Part shown: positions 10,311 to 22,500 of the stretch, in pieces
Layout: every line of letters begins with the position of its first letter
How positions within the stretch are numbered: position 1 is the stretch's first letter
NCBI RefSeq assembly: GCF_042186555.1
Contig: NC_133332.1
Coordinates: forward strand, 126,079,875 to 126,143,874
From: Aquarana catesbeiana
Lineage: Eukaryota > Chordata > Amphibia > Anura > Ranidae
Direction: 5' to 3'
Length of the DNA: 64,000 bases
Made by a program: the position numbers and the translations under genes
Notes under the pieces: model-generated
The model's input: only the letters and a program-made list of their open reading frames with translations
Databases searched by the model: none
Told to the model about the DNA's origin: nothing

Positions 10311-11994
10311 TAGTCATGTTGTCCATTCAGGGCAAAGGTATGGAGTTTTGTCCCCTCTGACTTCTGACCCACTTATCACTTTTTTTGCCACTCTCCCCCA
10401 ACCTGTTCTTCTGCGAGACATGGAATCCAAACCTTGTGTACATTCATGCTAAATGGTGTCACAATTTTCACAGGGTTGATGACAACTTCACCTCACACAA
10501 TAGTGTTTAGGCTTGGTTATTGTAGCATATCCTGGCCTGGCATTATGTAATTCTCTGTATCTTATATCTAGATGGCTGCTTGGAATGCCAAAAACCACTG
10601 TACTGGCTATACAGGCCAATCACTTGTGGCCATGGCATTTCTTGCATTGAAGCCGCACCTATACATGGTGCTGCACGGCAGGGAACGCCCTAACCATAGA
10701 TGATGGGCCCATACAGGTGCCAGCTTCCTGATGGACCCACACACATGGATTTGGATCCTAGTCTGAACATGGTGAAGTACTGTCGCAACTATATTTTGAA
10801 ACAAACTTTAATACTGCAAGTTGTCTCTACACATCTTATTTTTCATATAATTGTATGCCTTTTTATGAAAGAAGAACATTATGTATTTTTAATAATTATA
10901 TTTGACATTGTTTGCTCCTCAGAGAAACCCTATATGTTTCTAAACACTTGTAATGTTTTATTTACTACACTTCTGATGGTATTAGAGACTAGAGGATAAT
11001 ACTGAGGGTATCACTTTGCCAAACAGCGTGCAAGTTCATGGTGAGGATTTAATTACAAGGTAACACAGGAGGATGGGCAATGACACTCTGCTTACCTGAC
11101 AGAAAAGCCAATTCTTTCATCAGCAGATCAGTGATGTCCCTGGCACAGATGGGGGCTGCTGTGTCTGTAAAACAGTTCAGTAGAGGCAGGTCACAAAAAC
11201 AGGTATGCTGGAATGTCCACCGCTTACAAGCAAACTAAGAAGCCATACATTATTTATTACTAGTTCAAGAAACCAAATCGCATATATCTTACAAATGTTT
11301 ACAGAGCTGCAATGGAAATTTTTTAACGGGGGGGAGGGGGGGGAAACAATCTTTTCAAACCGATATTGTCTGCCCAAGCAATTTTTTCTTTATCCATGTA
11401 GGGGGGTAATGGCACCCATCATCTCTCCCATGCTATTTGGATGCTTTAGCTAACTGCCTAATTTAATAATCCTAGTCTCAACAAACATTTTCCCAGTAGG
11501 TCTCCTGTAAAAGTGGACCTGTCATTAAAAGTGGACTTGCCATCAATAACAAAAAACTGCTGTTCCCGAGCTGCCTGTTTAGGCAGGCCAGGTCACATGA
11601 TCTTTGGCTACCAATCACTGCTGCAAAGCATTAACCCCATTTACACAGATAATTACAATCTGTACAATAAGATACATGGAAAAGACTGTTTTAGTAAGTT
11701 TACCTTATTTATATGGATCCCTAAAGCTGCATGTATCGAAATTCGTCTGGTTCAGTAGGAACTGGAATAATTTTGGTCCTTGTGTACCTCCTGTCTGTTC
11801 AACAGAAACCATTCATTAGACCGGCTTTTGTCGAATGTCCAGTATTCAATCAGCCACTGCAACCAACTTATTCTGACTCTCAGAATACACTAGCACAGTG
11901 GTGGAGATCCCTGCATTCACATTGCTTGTGTGGATATGGAGATCTGTAAGTTGGTGTTTTTGGTTTGTTTTTTGTTTTTTTTTGTTCAGCCTGC
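10311..11994. other. Unassigned noncoding DNA
   Basis: No coding similarity on either strand and no element boundary. A G run lies at about 11,330-11,342. Confidence 0.45.
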
Positions 11995-12069
11995 CAGTTG
12001 AACAGCTCAGCGAAGCTGGCCCCCCTACAATCAGCACAAATAAAAACTCAAGTGTGTTTCTTTAGTGCT

Positions 12070-12640
12070 AGCCCCCCTACAACGCCCAAATGACACAAAA
12101 CTGGTCTCGTTGGTTAGTGCTACGTTTGTGCTGCTAACATTTCCGTTCTATCTTTTATCGTTTTTGCGTTATTAATGATTTATTAAAGGTCACCAAAGGT
12201 CAGTCAGCCCCCCTACAACGCCCAAATGACACAAAACTGGTCTTGTTGGTTAGTGCTATGTTTGTGCTGGTTTGTGCTGCTAAAATTTTTATTTGTGCTG
12301 TTATGGTTTTTAAGTTATAACAGTTTTTTTTTTTTTTTTTTTCAAACCCCACTCACTTTGCCCACCCTACAATCAGCACAAATAAAAACTCAAGTGTGTT
12401 TCTTTAGTGCTACATTTGTGCTGTTTTGTGCTGCTAAAACTTCCGTTCTACCTTTTATCGTTTTTGCGTTATTAATGATTTATTAAAGGTCACCAAAGGT
12501 CATTCAGCCCCCCTACAACGCCCAAATGACACAAAACTGGTCTTGTTGGTTAGTGCTACGTTTGTGCTGTTTTGTGCTGCTAAAATTTTTATTTGTGCTG
12601 TTATGGTTTTTTTAGTTATAACAGCTTGTTTTTATATTTG
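12070..12640 (+). repeat. Direct subrepeats, left foldback arm
   Basis: The block CCCCCCTACAACGCCC...ACACAAAACTGGTCT...TTAGTGCTA recurs three times (near 12,070, 12,210 and 12,508). It is followed by shared TTTTATCGTTTTTGCG or TTATGGTTTTT segments. Confidence 0.85.
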
Positions 12641-13178
12641 TGCTTTTTTGTGTCATAATAATAAAAATTTGTGCTGCTTTTTTTTTTTAAGATAATAGCA
12701 ATTTGTTTTTTTCCAGATGATGACATCACCCTGCTCTCCTGTCACGTACCTGGTTAGTGAGCTCCTGGTTAGAAAGCAGCCATGGGAGCACAGTGAGGTA
12801 TGAGTGCCTGTGATCAGTCCAGTAGACTGCGTGGTGGCAGCAGTCAGCAGGTGGATGTGGCGGCAGAACCAGCTGGTGGCAGATGAGCTGGCACTGAGCT
12901 TGGCTGGTGGCAGACTGTGGGTAAGCAGCTGGAAGCAGGAGACAGATGAGACCTTGCTGGGCTGAAGAGCTGTAGCAGGCAGGATGAGCAGGATGCAGGG
13001 TCAGATGAGCCGGGTCCATAATGGCCAGGCAGATCAGGCATAGACGGCACACAACAGGATAGTCGGGTCACAAACCAAGTCAGCAACAGGAGGTAGATCA
13101 GGCAAGAAGAGAAGGCAGAAGCAGAATCCAGAGACAAGCCAAGGTCAGGGCTGGTAGCAGTCAAACGGAGGTCAGGAG

Positions 13179-16076
13179 TAGGGATGAGCCGAACATCCCC
13201 CTGTTCGGTTCGCACCAGAACATGCGAACACCGTTAAAGTCTATGGGACACGAACATGAATAATCAAAAGTGCTAATTTTAAAGGCTTATATGCAAGTTA
13301 TTGACATAAAAAGTGTTTGGGGACCCAGGTCCTGCCCCAGGGGACATGGATCAATGCAAAAAAAAGTTTTAAAAACGGCCGTTTTTTCAGGAGCAGTGAT
13401 TTTAATAATGCTTAAAGTCAAACAATAAAAGTGTAATATCCCTTTAAATTTCGTACCTGGGGGTGTCTATAGTTTGCCTGTAAAGGGGCGCATGTTTCCT
13501 GTGTTTAGAACAGTCTGACAGCAAAATTACGTTTCAAAGGAAAAAAAGCCATTTAAAACTACCCGCGGCTATTGCATTGCCGACAATACACATAGAAGTT
13601 CATTGATAAAAACGGCATGGGAATTCCCCACAGGGAAATCCCGAACCAAAATTTTAAAAAAAAATGACGTGGGAGTCCCCCTAAATTCCATACCAGGCCC
13701 TTTAGGTCTGGTATGGATATTAAGGGGAACCCCGGCCAAAATTAAAAAAAAAAAATGACGTGGGGTTCCCCCTAAATTCCATACCAGACCCTTCAGGTCT
13801 GGTATGTATTTTAAGGGGGACCCCGCGCCAAAAAAAAAACAAAAAACGGCGTGGGGTCCCCCCAAAAATCCATACCAGACCCTTATCCGAGCACGCAACC
13901 TGGCAGGCCGCAGGAAAAGAGGGGGGGACGAGAGTGCGGCCCCCCCCCTCCTGAACCGTACCAGGCCACATGCCTTCAACATTGGGAGGGTGCTTTGGGG
14001 TAGCCCCCCAAAACATCTTGTCCCCATGTTGATGAGGACAAGGGCCTCATCCCCACAACCCTGGCCGGTGGTTGTGGGGGTCTGCGGGCGGGGGGCTTAT
14101 CGGAATCTGGAAGCCCCCTTTAACAAGGGGACCCCCAGATCCCGGCCCCCCCCCTGTGTGAAATGGTAAGGGGGTACTTACCCCTACCATTTCACTAAAA
14201 AACTGTCAAAAATGTTAAAAATGACAAGAGACAGTTTTTGACAATTCCTTTATTTAAATGCTTCTTCTTTCTTCCTTCATCTTCTTCTGGTTCTTCTGGC
14301 TCTTCTGGTTCTTCCTCCAGCGTGCTCGTCCAGCATCTCCTCCGCGGCGTCTTCTATCTTCTTCTCCTCGGGCCGCTCCGTACCCATGGCATGAGGGGAG
14401 GCTCCCGCTCTTCTCTTCATCTTCTTCTTCTTCATCCTCTTCTCTTCTTCCTTCTTCTCTTCTTCATTTTCTTCTCCGGGCCGCTTCGCACCCATGCTGT
14501 CATGAAGGGAGGCTCCCGCTGTGTGACGGCGTCTCTTCGTCTGACGGCTCTTAAATAACGGGGGGCGGGGCCACCCGGTGACCCCGCCGCCCTCTGACGC
14601 ACGGTGACTTGACGGGACTTCCCTGTGACGTCACGGGGAATGCCACAGGGAAGTCCCGTCATGTCCCGTGCGTCAGAGGGGGCAGGGTCACTGGGTGGCC
14701 CCGCCCCCGTTATTTAAGAGCCGTCAGACGAAGAGACGCCGTCACACAGCGGGAGCCTCCCTTCATGCCAGCATGGATGCGGAGTGGCCCGGAGAAGAAA
14801 ATGAAGAAGAGAAGAAGGAAGAAGAGAAGAGGATGAAGATGAAGAAGAAGATGAAGAGAAGAGCGGGAGCCTCCCCTCATGCCATGGGTGCGGAGCGGCC
14901 CGAGGAGAAGAAGATAGAAGACGCCGCGGAGGAGATGCTGGACGAGAACGCCGGAGGAAGAACCAGAAGAGCCAGAAGAACCAGAAGAAGATGAAGGAAG
15001 AAAGAAGAAGCATTTAAATAAAGGAATTGTCAAAAACTGTCTCTTGTCATTTTTAAAATTTTTGACAGTTTTTTAGTGAAATGGTAGGGGTAAGTACCCC
15101 CTTACCATTTCACACGGGGGGGGGGCCGGGATCTGGGGGTCCCCTTGTTAAAGGGGGCTTCCAGATTCCGATAAGCCCCCCACCCGCAGACCCCCACAAC
15201 CACCGACCAGGGTTGTGGGGATGAGGCCCTTGTCCTCATCAACATAGGGACAAGGTGTTTTGGGGGGCTACCCCAAAGCACCCTCCCAATGTTGAGGGCA
15301 TGTGGCCTGGTACGGTTCAGGAGGGGGGGGCGCACTCTCGTCCCCCCCTCTTTTCCTGCGGCCTGCCAGGTTGCGTGCTCGGATAAGGGTCTGGTATGGA
15401 TTTTTGGGGGGACCCCACGCCGTTTTTTGTTTTTTTTTTTTTTTTGGCGCGGGGTTCCCCTTAAAATCCATACCAGACCTGAAGGGCCTTGTATGGAATT
15501 TAGGGGGTCTCCCACGTCATTTTTTTTTTTTTTTTATTTTGGTTCGGGGTTGCCCTGTGGGGAATTCCCATGCCGTTTTTATCAATGAACTTCTATGTGT
15601 ATTGTCGGCAATGCAATAGCCGCGGCCCCGCGGGTAGTTTTAAATGGCTTTTTTTCCTTTGAAATGTCATTTTGCTGTCAGACTGTTCTAAACACAGGAA
15701 ACATGCGCCCCTTTACAGGCATACTATAGACACCCCCCAGGTACGAAATTTAAAGGGATATTACACTTTTATTGTTTGACTTTAAGCATTATTAAAATCA
15801 CTGCTCCTGAAAAAACGGCCGTTTTTAAAACTTTTTTTTGCATTGATCCATGTCCCCTGGGGCAGGACCCGGGTCCCCAAACACTTTTTATAACAATAAC
15901 TTGCATATAAGCCTTTAAAATTAGCACTTTTGATTTCTCCCATAGACTTTTAAAGGGTGTTCCGCGGCATTCAAATTTGCCGCGAACACCCCAAATTGTT
16001 CGCTGTTCGGCGAACTTGCGAACAGCCAATGTTCGAGTCGAACATGAGTTCGACTCGAACTCGAAGCTCATCCCTA
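13179..16076. mobile_element. hAT-type giant foldback element (2,898 bp)
   Basis: The ends are TAGGGATGAGC and GCTCATCCCTA, with a perfect 8-bp duplication GTCAGGAG (13,171-13,178 and 16,077-16,084), diagnostic of hAT-type insertion. The body is a near-complete palindrome centred about 14,620 at GTGACGTCAC, with each arm about 1.4 kb. Each arm contains a tandem of 70-90-bp units around GGTCTGGTATGGAT and a GAA/TTC-rich block. Several 60-152-codon open frames come from these low-complexity arms and mirror each other; none resembles a hAT transposase. A second, more diverged copy is at 27,411-29,666. Confidence 0.88.
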
Positions 16077-17275
16077 GTCAGGAGCAAGCTGGGTTAGGAT
16101 CAGAGGTCAAACACAGGAATCAGGAATGAACACACAGAAGCGGCACACCAAATTGCAGCCTGTTTAAATAGTCTGTCTGGTGCCAGCATTGGTGACAGGC
16201 TCACGCTCATCTGCCCAGCCAGTTGCCAGTCTGCGCATGCACATATGTATGTACAGGGAGACATCATTTGTGCTATGCAAAAGCCTTCCCTGACACCCCC
16301 TACAACAACCAAACAAAATGAAAATGGGCTGGTTGGTTAGTGCCACGTTTGTGTTGATTTGTGCCTATTTACTTTCCATTCTATCTCCTTTTGTTTTTCA
16401 GTTATTGTTGATTTATTAAAGGTCACCAAAGGTTACACAGCCTCCCTACAAGAGACAAAGGGCATGAAACTGGCCTGGTTGGTGCCTCCTTTGTGCTGTT
16501 TAAATATCAGTTCTACCACTTTTTGTTTTTCAGTTATTTACTATTTAACCAACACAAACCAACCAGCCCGTTTTCATTTTGTTTGGCTGCTGTAGTGGGT
16601 GTCAGGGAAGGCTTTCGCATAGCACAAATGATGTCTCCCTGTACATACATATGCGCATGCGCAGACTGGCAACTGGCTGGGCAGATGAGCGTGAGCCTGT
16701 CACCAATGCTGGCACCAGACAGACTATTTAAACAGGCTGCAATTTGGTGTGCCGCTTCTGTGTGTTCATTCCTGATTCCTGTGTTTTACCTCTGATCCTA
16801 ACCCAGCTTGCTCCTGACCTCCGTTTGACTGCTACCTGCCCTGACCTTGGCTTGTCTCTGGATTCTGCTTCTGCCTTCTCTTCTTGCCTGATCTACCTCC
16901 TGTTGCTGACTTGGTTTGTGACCCGATTATCCTGTTGTGTGCCGTCTATGCCTGATCTGCCTGACCATTATGGATCCGGCTCATCTGACCCTGCATCCTG
17001 CTCATCCAGCCTGCTACAGCTCTTCAGCCCAGCAAGGTCTCATCTGTCTCCTGCTTCCAGCTGCTTACCCACAGTCTGCCACCAGCCAAGCTCAGTGCCA
17101 GCTCATCTGCCACCAGCTGGTTCTGCCGCCACATCCACCTGCTGACTGCTGCCACCACGCAGTCTACAGGACTGATCACAGGCACTCATACCTCACTGTG
17201 CTCCCATGGCTGCTTTCTAACCAGGAGCTCACTAACCAGGTATGTGACAGGAGAGCGGGGTGATGTCATCATCTG

Positions 17276-18210
17276 GAAAAAACAAATTGCTATTATCTTA
17301 AAAATAAAAGCAGCACGAATTTTTATTATTATGACACAAAAAAGCACAAATATAAAAACAAGCTGTTATAACTAAAAAACCATAACAGCACAAATAAAAA
17401 TTTTAGCAGCACAAACCAGCACAAATGAGGCACTAACCAACGAGACCAGTTTCGTGTCATTTGGGCATTGTAGGGGGGCTGAGTGACCTTTGGTGACCGT
17501 TAATAAATCATTAATAACACGAAAATGATAAAAGATAGAACGGAAATTTTAGCAGCACAAAACAGCACAAACGTAGCACTAACCAACGAGACCAGTTTTG
17601 TGTCATTTGGGTGTTGTAGGGGGGGCTGAGTGACCTTCGGTGACCTTTAATAAATCATTAATAACACAAAAACGATAAAAAATAGGACAGAAATTTTAGC
17701 AGCACAAAACAGCACAAATGTAGCACTAAAGAAACACACTTGAGTTTTTATTTGTGCTGATTGTAGGGTGGGCAAAGTGAGTGGGGTTTGAAAAAAAAAA
17801 AAAAAACTGTTATAACTTAAAAACCATAACAGCACAAATAAAAATTTTAGCAGCACAAACCAGCACAAACATAGCACTAACCAACGAGACCAGTTTTGTG
17901 TCATTTGGACGTTGTAGGGGGGCTGACTGACCTTTGGTGACCTTTAATAAATCATTAATAACGAGAAAACGATAAAAGATAGAACGGAAATTTTAGCAGC
18001 ACAAAACAGCACAAACGTAGCACTAACCAACGAGACCAGTTTTGTGTCATTTGGACGTTGTAGGGGGGCTAGGTGATGTCACAGTCTGGAAAAAACAATT
18101 GCTAATATCTTAAAAATAAAAGCAGCACAAATGTAAATTTTTACGGCACAAAACAGCACAAACGTAGCACTAAAGAAACACACTTGAGTTTTTATTTGTG
18201 CTGATTGTAG
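17276..18210 (-). repeat. Direct subrepeats, right foldback arm
   Basis: Mirror of the left-arm array. The GAGACCAGTTTYGTGTCAT block occurs four times (about 17,438, 17,588, 17,888 and 18,028), one more than in the left arm, so the arms have drifted in copy number. Confidence 0.85.
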
Positions 18211-18240
18211 GGGGGCCAGCTTCGCTGAGCTCAGTTGAAC

Positions 18241-19676
18241 GAAGAAAAACTCTGTGTATACCCTGCTTAGAGGTCCAGAAACCTAGTCACCTGATAACTT
18301 TCTGTGATCCTTGCTTGTGCTGTACTTTTATCAGTTACATTGTTTCCAATTATCTAAGTACTATAGAACCCCTCCCCTCTGTTATGGGGAAAAAGACAGG
18401 GAGTGTGTTACTATCAGGATCCTCAGGCAAAATTGGGGCAAAAAAAAGGCAGCACATCTAAGGATAGGTAATCTGCAATATAATAATATTTTTGTACTCC
18501 CTGTAAAATCCTTTTCTTGGTGTCTATTGAGAGGAATAGGAAATCCTTAAATCTTCTGATAATACTGTCTCTGACAAAAGGATTGAACACTGTAGACCTG
18601 TCCAGTGTATACCCCTCATACTATCGACATGCCCATGCTACCCCTGAATGGACTCCAAGAAAAGGATTTTACAGTGGGTAAAAACCTTTTTTTACGTGAT
18701 GTAGGCTTACAAATCTGGAGAACAGCTGCCTGATGCTGAAAAGCTCAAAAGATACTCGCAGACCTAGTGGAGTGAGCCTTAACAGAAATGGAGGAACCCC
18801 ATCCTGTGACTATAAGCTTGAACAATGGTCTGAGACACCTGCATGGTGGAATGGAAAGCTGGGGCACCCTTTAGGAGCCCATCTAAAATGACAAAAAAGA
18901 TTCAGTATTTCTTCCTAGAGATAAGCCTAGTTTACATGGGCAGAATGTTGGTTCAATAGTAACTGTCCGACATTTGGCCCATGTACACGGAAGCCGGTCT
19001 GAAGGCTTGTGACAGAAAAAGGTTTGCCGATCAGCACTCTCAGCCAATGGCCTTCCCCCCTGTCCGGAAAATACAATAGCTCAGCAGGGAGATTGCTGTA
19101 CTAACATTGGATTGTTAGTATAGCGGCTCCGACCTGAGCCGTCAGGTTGTTTTTTTTTTGTTTTTTTTTTTTTTCGTTCAACCCACTGGGTTAAACAAAA
19201 AACAACCCAAACCACCATGCAGACAATGGAGGGAAATTTCCTTTCGATGAACCAGATGAACGGACAAGAAAACAATGGCCTAGTTAAGGTGAAAGGCAGA
19301 GTCTACTTTGGGGGAGGGGAAAATTCTGGGCCTCAACACCAACTTGTCCCCTATGCAAGACCTAGAAGGGTTCTTTTTTGCATGATAAAGCTTCCAGTTC
19401 AGACACTCGCCTCACAGAGGTCATAGCTACTTGGAAAACAACCTTGAGGATGAGGCCAGAGGTAGGAAGGTCTCTACTGGGGCTTCTGAAGCACAAAGGC
19501 TTTTGCTCTTCGGAACAAAATAATAATAAAAAAATAAAAAAAAAACAGAGGCATGATCTCTAATGGCCAAACCTTGGTCCAGAATTAACTACAGAAGGAA
19601 AGAGAGAGGAACTCCTGAGGTAAAAGCCCTTAGACCCGCACCAAGTGAAGAAACCTTTCAAAGTCTGATCGACCTT
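18241..19676. other. Unassigned noncoding DNA
   Basis: No gene found. A possible worn MITE starts near 18,922 (GCCTAGTTTACATGGGC), resembling the end of the element at 5,586, but no partner end is clear. T and A homopolymers occur near 19,150 and 19,535. Confidence 0.4.
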
Positions 19677-19684
19677 GTGGAAAG

Positions 19685-19900
19685 TAAGGATGAGCTCTGG
19701 CATGTTCGCACAGCCCATGTGCAGAGCCCGCTAGGAAGTTGGCACTGCGCTGCGCTAATCAGAGGCAGTGAGACATTGTCCCGATCTCTGCAGCAGCGCA
19801 TCGGAACAATGTCTCACTGCCTGTGATTAGCACAGCGCAGTGCTAACTTCCTGGCGGGCTCTGCACGTGGGCTGTGCGAACACGCCGGAGCTCATCCTTA
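19685..19900. mobile_element. 216-bp hAT-type hairpin MITE
   Basis: Almost the whole element is one palindrome: TAAGGATGAGCTC at the left, GAGCTCATCCTTA at the right, centred near 19,795. Flanking 8-mers GTGGAAAG (19,677-19,684) and GTGGGAAG (19,901-19,908) match at 7 of 8 positions. The ends resemble those of the larger hAT foldbacks at 13,179 and 27,411. No protein encoded. Confidence 0.85.
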
Positions 19901-19965
19901 GTGGGAAGTGGACTTATAGCACTGAATATTGTAGTAATCACAGACTCAGATGCTTCTGTCCCTTA

Positions 19966-20276
19966 GGGCCAGTGATGTGCATTTTTACATATAATTGCAG
20001 TGTGTTTCTCCTAAGCTTGCATCTCCTTTGAGATCTTTTCTGTCTTCTTTATTCTTTGGGCTTTTATGTGCACTGCTCTGCGTTGCGGTGCCTTTTTATT
20101 CATTTGCACATGTTTCTGTGCATTTGCAGTGCAGAAAAATGCAGCTTGCTGTACTTCTTTTTTTCACTGTACTGCAATAGTGTAATGCCTAAAAGGATAA
20201 CCTGGATTCTGAACTGCTTGTGCAGTTGCAGTGCAGTCACAAAATGCATCCCACTGCATCTGGTGTGAATGGACCC
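19966..20276. mobile_element. PIF/Harbinger-type MITE (311 bp)
   Basis: Flanked by TTA at 19,963-19,965 and 20,277-20,279. Ends GGGCCAGTGATGTGC and GGTGTGAATGGACCC are imperfect inverted repeats. Noncoding. Confidence 0.6.
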
Positions 20277-20424
20277 TTAAAACGTGGGCTTCAACAACCA
20301 TTGCATTAAAACCAGTGATGGAGACTCATAAAAATACAAGAATATGCGCACCCATGGGTTATCTCCTCCAGATTTATTGAATAATAAGTTTAGCACCACA
20401 AAGACGGCTCTCAAAAATACTCTG

Positions 20425-21655
20425 TCCAAATTGGGCCCAAAGTGTCAATATTTTTTGTGTGGACACCATTATTTTCCACCACTGCCTTAACCCATTTGGG
20501 CAAGGAGCTCACCAGAGCTTCACAGGTTGTCACTGGAGTCCTCTTCTACTCCTCCATGACAACATCATGGAGCTGGTGGATGTTGGGGACCTTGCGCTCC
20601 TCCACCTTCAGTTTTGAGGATTCCCTTACAGATACTCAATAGGGTTTAGATCTGGAGTTCTTAATAAACTGTAGCTCCCCAGTGCCGGCAGCACTCATGC
20701 AGCCTCAGACTATGACACTCCCACTACCATGCTTTACTGTAGGCAAGACATACTTGTCTTTGTACTCCTTACCTGGATGCCACCACACATGATTGACACC
20801 ATCTGAACCAAATAAGTTTATCTTGCTCTCATTAGACCACAGGACATGGTTCCAGTAATCCATGTCCTTTGTCTTGTTTGTGTTCAGCAAACTGTTTGCG
20901 GGCTTTCTTGTGCATCATCTTTAAAAGAGCCTTCCCTCTGGGATGACAGCCATGCAGACCAATTTGATGCAGTGTGCTTAGTATGGTCTGAGCACTGACA
21001 GGCTGACCTCCCCACCCCTTCAACCTTTGCCACAATCCTGGCAGCACTCCTACGTCTATTTCCCAAAGACAACCTCTGGATATGACACTGAGCACGTGCA
21101 CTCGACTTCTTTGGTCGACCATGGCGAGGTCTGTTCTGAGTGGAACCTGTGTTAAACCTTTGTATGGTTTTGGCCACAGTGCTTCAGCTCAGTTTCAGGG
21201 TCTTGGCAATCTTCTTATAGCCTAGGCCATCTTTATGTAGAGCAAAAATTTATTTTTTTCAGATCCTCAGAGTTTTTTGCCATGAGGTGCCATGTTGAAC
21301 TTCCAGCGACCAGAGTGAGAGCGATGACACCAAATTTAACACACCTGATCCCTATTCACACCTGAGACCTTGTAACACTAACGAGTCACATGACACTGGG
21401 GAGGGAAAATGGCTAATTGGCCCTAATTTGGAGATTTTCACTTAGGGGTGTACTCACTTTTGTTGCCAATGGTTTAGACATTAATGGCTGTGTGTTGTGT
21501 TATTTTGAGGGGACAGCAAATTTGCACTGTTATACAAGCTGTACACTCACTACTTTACATTGTAGCAAAGTGTCATTTCTTCAGTGTTGTCACATGAAAA
21601 GATGTAACTAAATATTTACAAAAATGTGAGGGGTGTACTCACTCTTGTGAGATAC
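20425..21655 (-). mobile_element. Tc1-like transposon, 3'-truncated and internally deleted
   Basis: Minus orientation. The 5' end at about 21,655 (CACAAGAGTGAGTACACCCC) is the terminal inverted repeat, matching the end of the copy near 30,385. The noncoding 5' region runs to about 21,290, followed by a degraded transposase. The opposite end is lost near 20,425, where the sequence departs from the family. The copy at 27,318-30,390 is the same family. Confidence 0.85.
20442..21290 (-). pseudogene. Tc1-like transposase, broken
   Basis: Cut-and-paste transposase of the Tc1/mariner superfamily, acting on the element's own ends in the nucleus. The N-terminal helix-turn-helix region is visible as TVAKTIQRFN, GSTQNRPRHGRPKK and SARAQ at about 21,180-21,080. 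The catalytic-domain start is visible as YWNHVLWSNESKINLFG around 20,840, with the first Asp of the DDE triad replaced (WSNES where the family has WSDET-like sequence). Several frame changes are needed to read it. A deletion near 20,660 joins the GTGELQFI segment directly to the DLNPIE region, so the residues between, including the second catalytic Asp, are missing. It cannot encode an active enzyme. Confidence 0.85.
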
Positions 21656-22250
21656 TATGTGTGTGTATATATATACGCCGAGTAAATGGATACCTAACTG
21701 GTCACACTTTAAAATTGTGCACACTTGTGGAATAGAGCCAAACTTCAGTACCTAAAATTCTCCATAGGCGAGGCTTTAAACATTTTTACAGGTTACATGT
21801 TTAGAGATACAGAGGAGGTCTAGTGCTAGAATTATTGCTCTCGCTCAAACATTTGTGGCGTATGTAACCTGTGTGCATCTGGCTCTGATAATAGCCAGTG
21901 CCTCACCGCTCATCCCTGGTGTATATGTATGTATGTATGTATGTATATAGTGTGTGTGTGTATACTTGCACGTGCGTGTGAGTATATGGTCAGCACTCAG
22001 CAGCCTCTTATTTTAAAACAATATCCATCTGTGTTTTCTTTAGTCAGATTAAAGTCCTGTTTTTACTCTGTCTGTCAGTATTAGAACTAATCCATTGCTA
22101 AATTAAATCACAGCAATTACTGAAAACCTGCTGATTCTTGTTTGGCCCCTGCTACCGCTAAACACGTGTATGCAATAACATGCTGTCCTCTTTTTTAGCA
22201 TATGTGAAGAAGCAAAGAATGATGAATGTAATTTAGAGGTGCATACTATG
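21656..22250. other. Noncoding DNA with TG/TA microsatellites
   Basis: TG/TA-rich short runs at about 21,656-21,676 and 21,920-21,962. No gene or element end seen between them. Confidence 0.5.
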
Positions 22251-22500
22251 TCTATAGCCAAAAATATATATGCCAGATGTCTGCGATGGACACTGACAAG
22301 GCTGCAATGGGGGACAGATGGACACTGACAAGGTTGCAGATGAACACTGATAAGGCTGCACTGATGGGCATTTAAATGTAAGTTTTTTTTTCCTTAAACT
22401 TCCCTCCTAAACTTGGGGTGTGTGTTATACGCCGATGCGTGTTATACGCCGATGCGTGTTATACGCCGATAAATATATATATATATATATATATATACCC
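22251..22500. repeat. Dispersed repeat ending in 15-bp tandem and TA run
   Basis: Two to three copies of GATGGACACTGACAAGG-like units (22,280-22,355). Then three tandem copies of GTGTTATACGCCGAT (about 22,422-22,472) and a TA run to about 22,497. The class is unknown to me. Confidence 0.6.

Larger units (their letters stand above)
12004..18231. mobile_element. Giant foldback element with 9-bp TSD (3.3 kb without nested hAT)
   Basis: Inverted ends AGCTCAGCGAAGCTGGCC at 12,004 and the complement ending at 18,231. They are flanked by a perfect 9-bp duplication CAGTTGAAC (11,995-12,003 and 18,232-18,240). The arms are of order 1.5 kb: an outer zone of direct subrepeats, then a unique zone, then a short loop around 16,300-16,590. 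The left arm is interrupted by a hAT foldback at 13,179-16,076. A 9-bp TSD and arms made of subrepeats fit Foldback or Mutator-like elements. No transposase is visible. Superfamily is inferred; the structure is direct. Confidence 0.85.

Noticed and set aside
13569..15619. Several 98-152-codon open frames with Pro/Arg/Ser and Glu/Lys-rich proteins
   Set aside because: They lie in the mirrored arms of the hAT foldback, appear as near-identical pairs on opposite strands and consist of low-complexity translation.
16744..17263. 108-133-codon cysteine/leucine-rich open frames at 12,726-13,215 and 16,744-17,263
   Set aside because: The same sequence in both foldback arms, pyrimidine-rich, with no domain. 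An artefact of an LTR-like noncoding segment.
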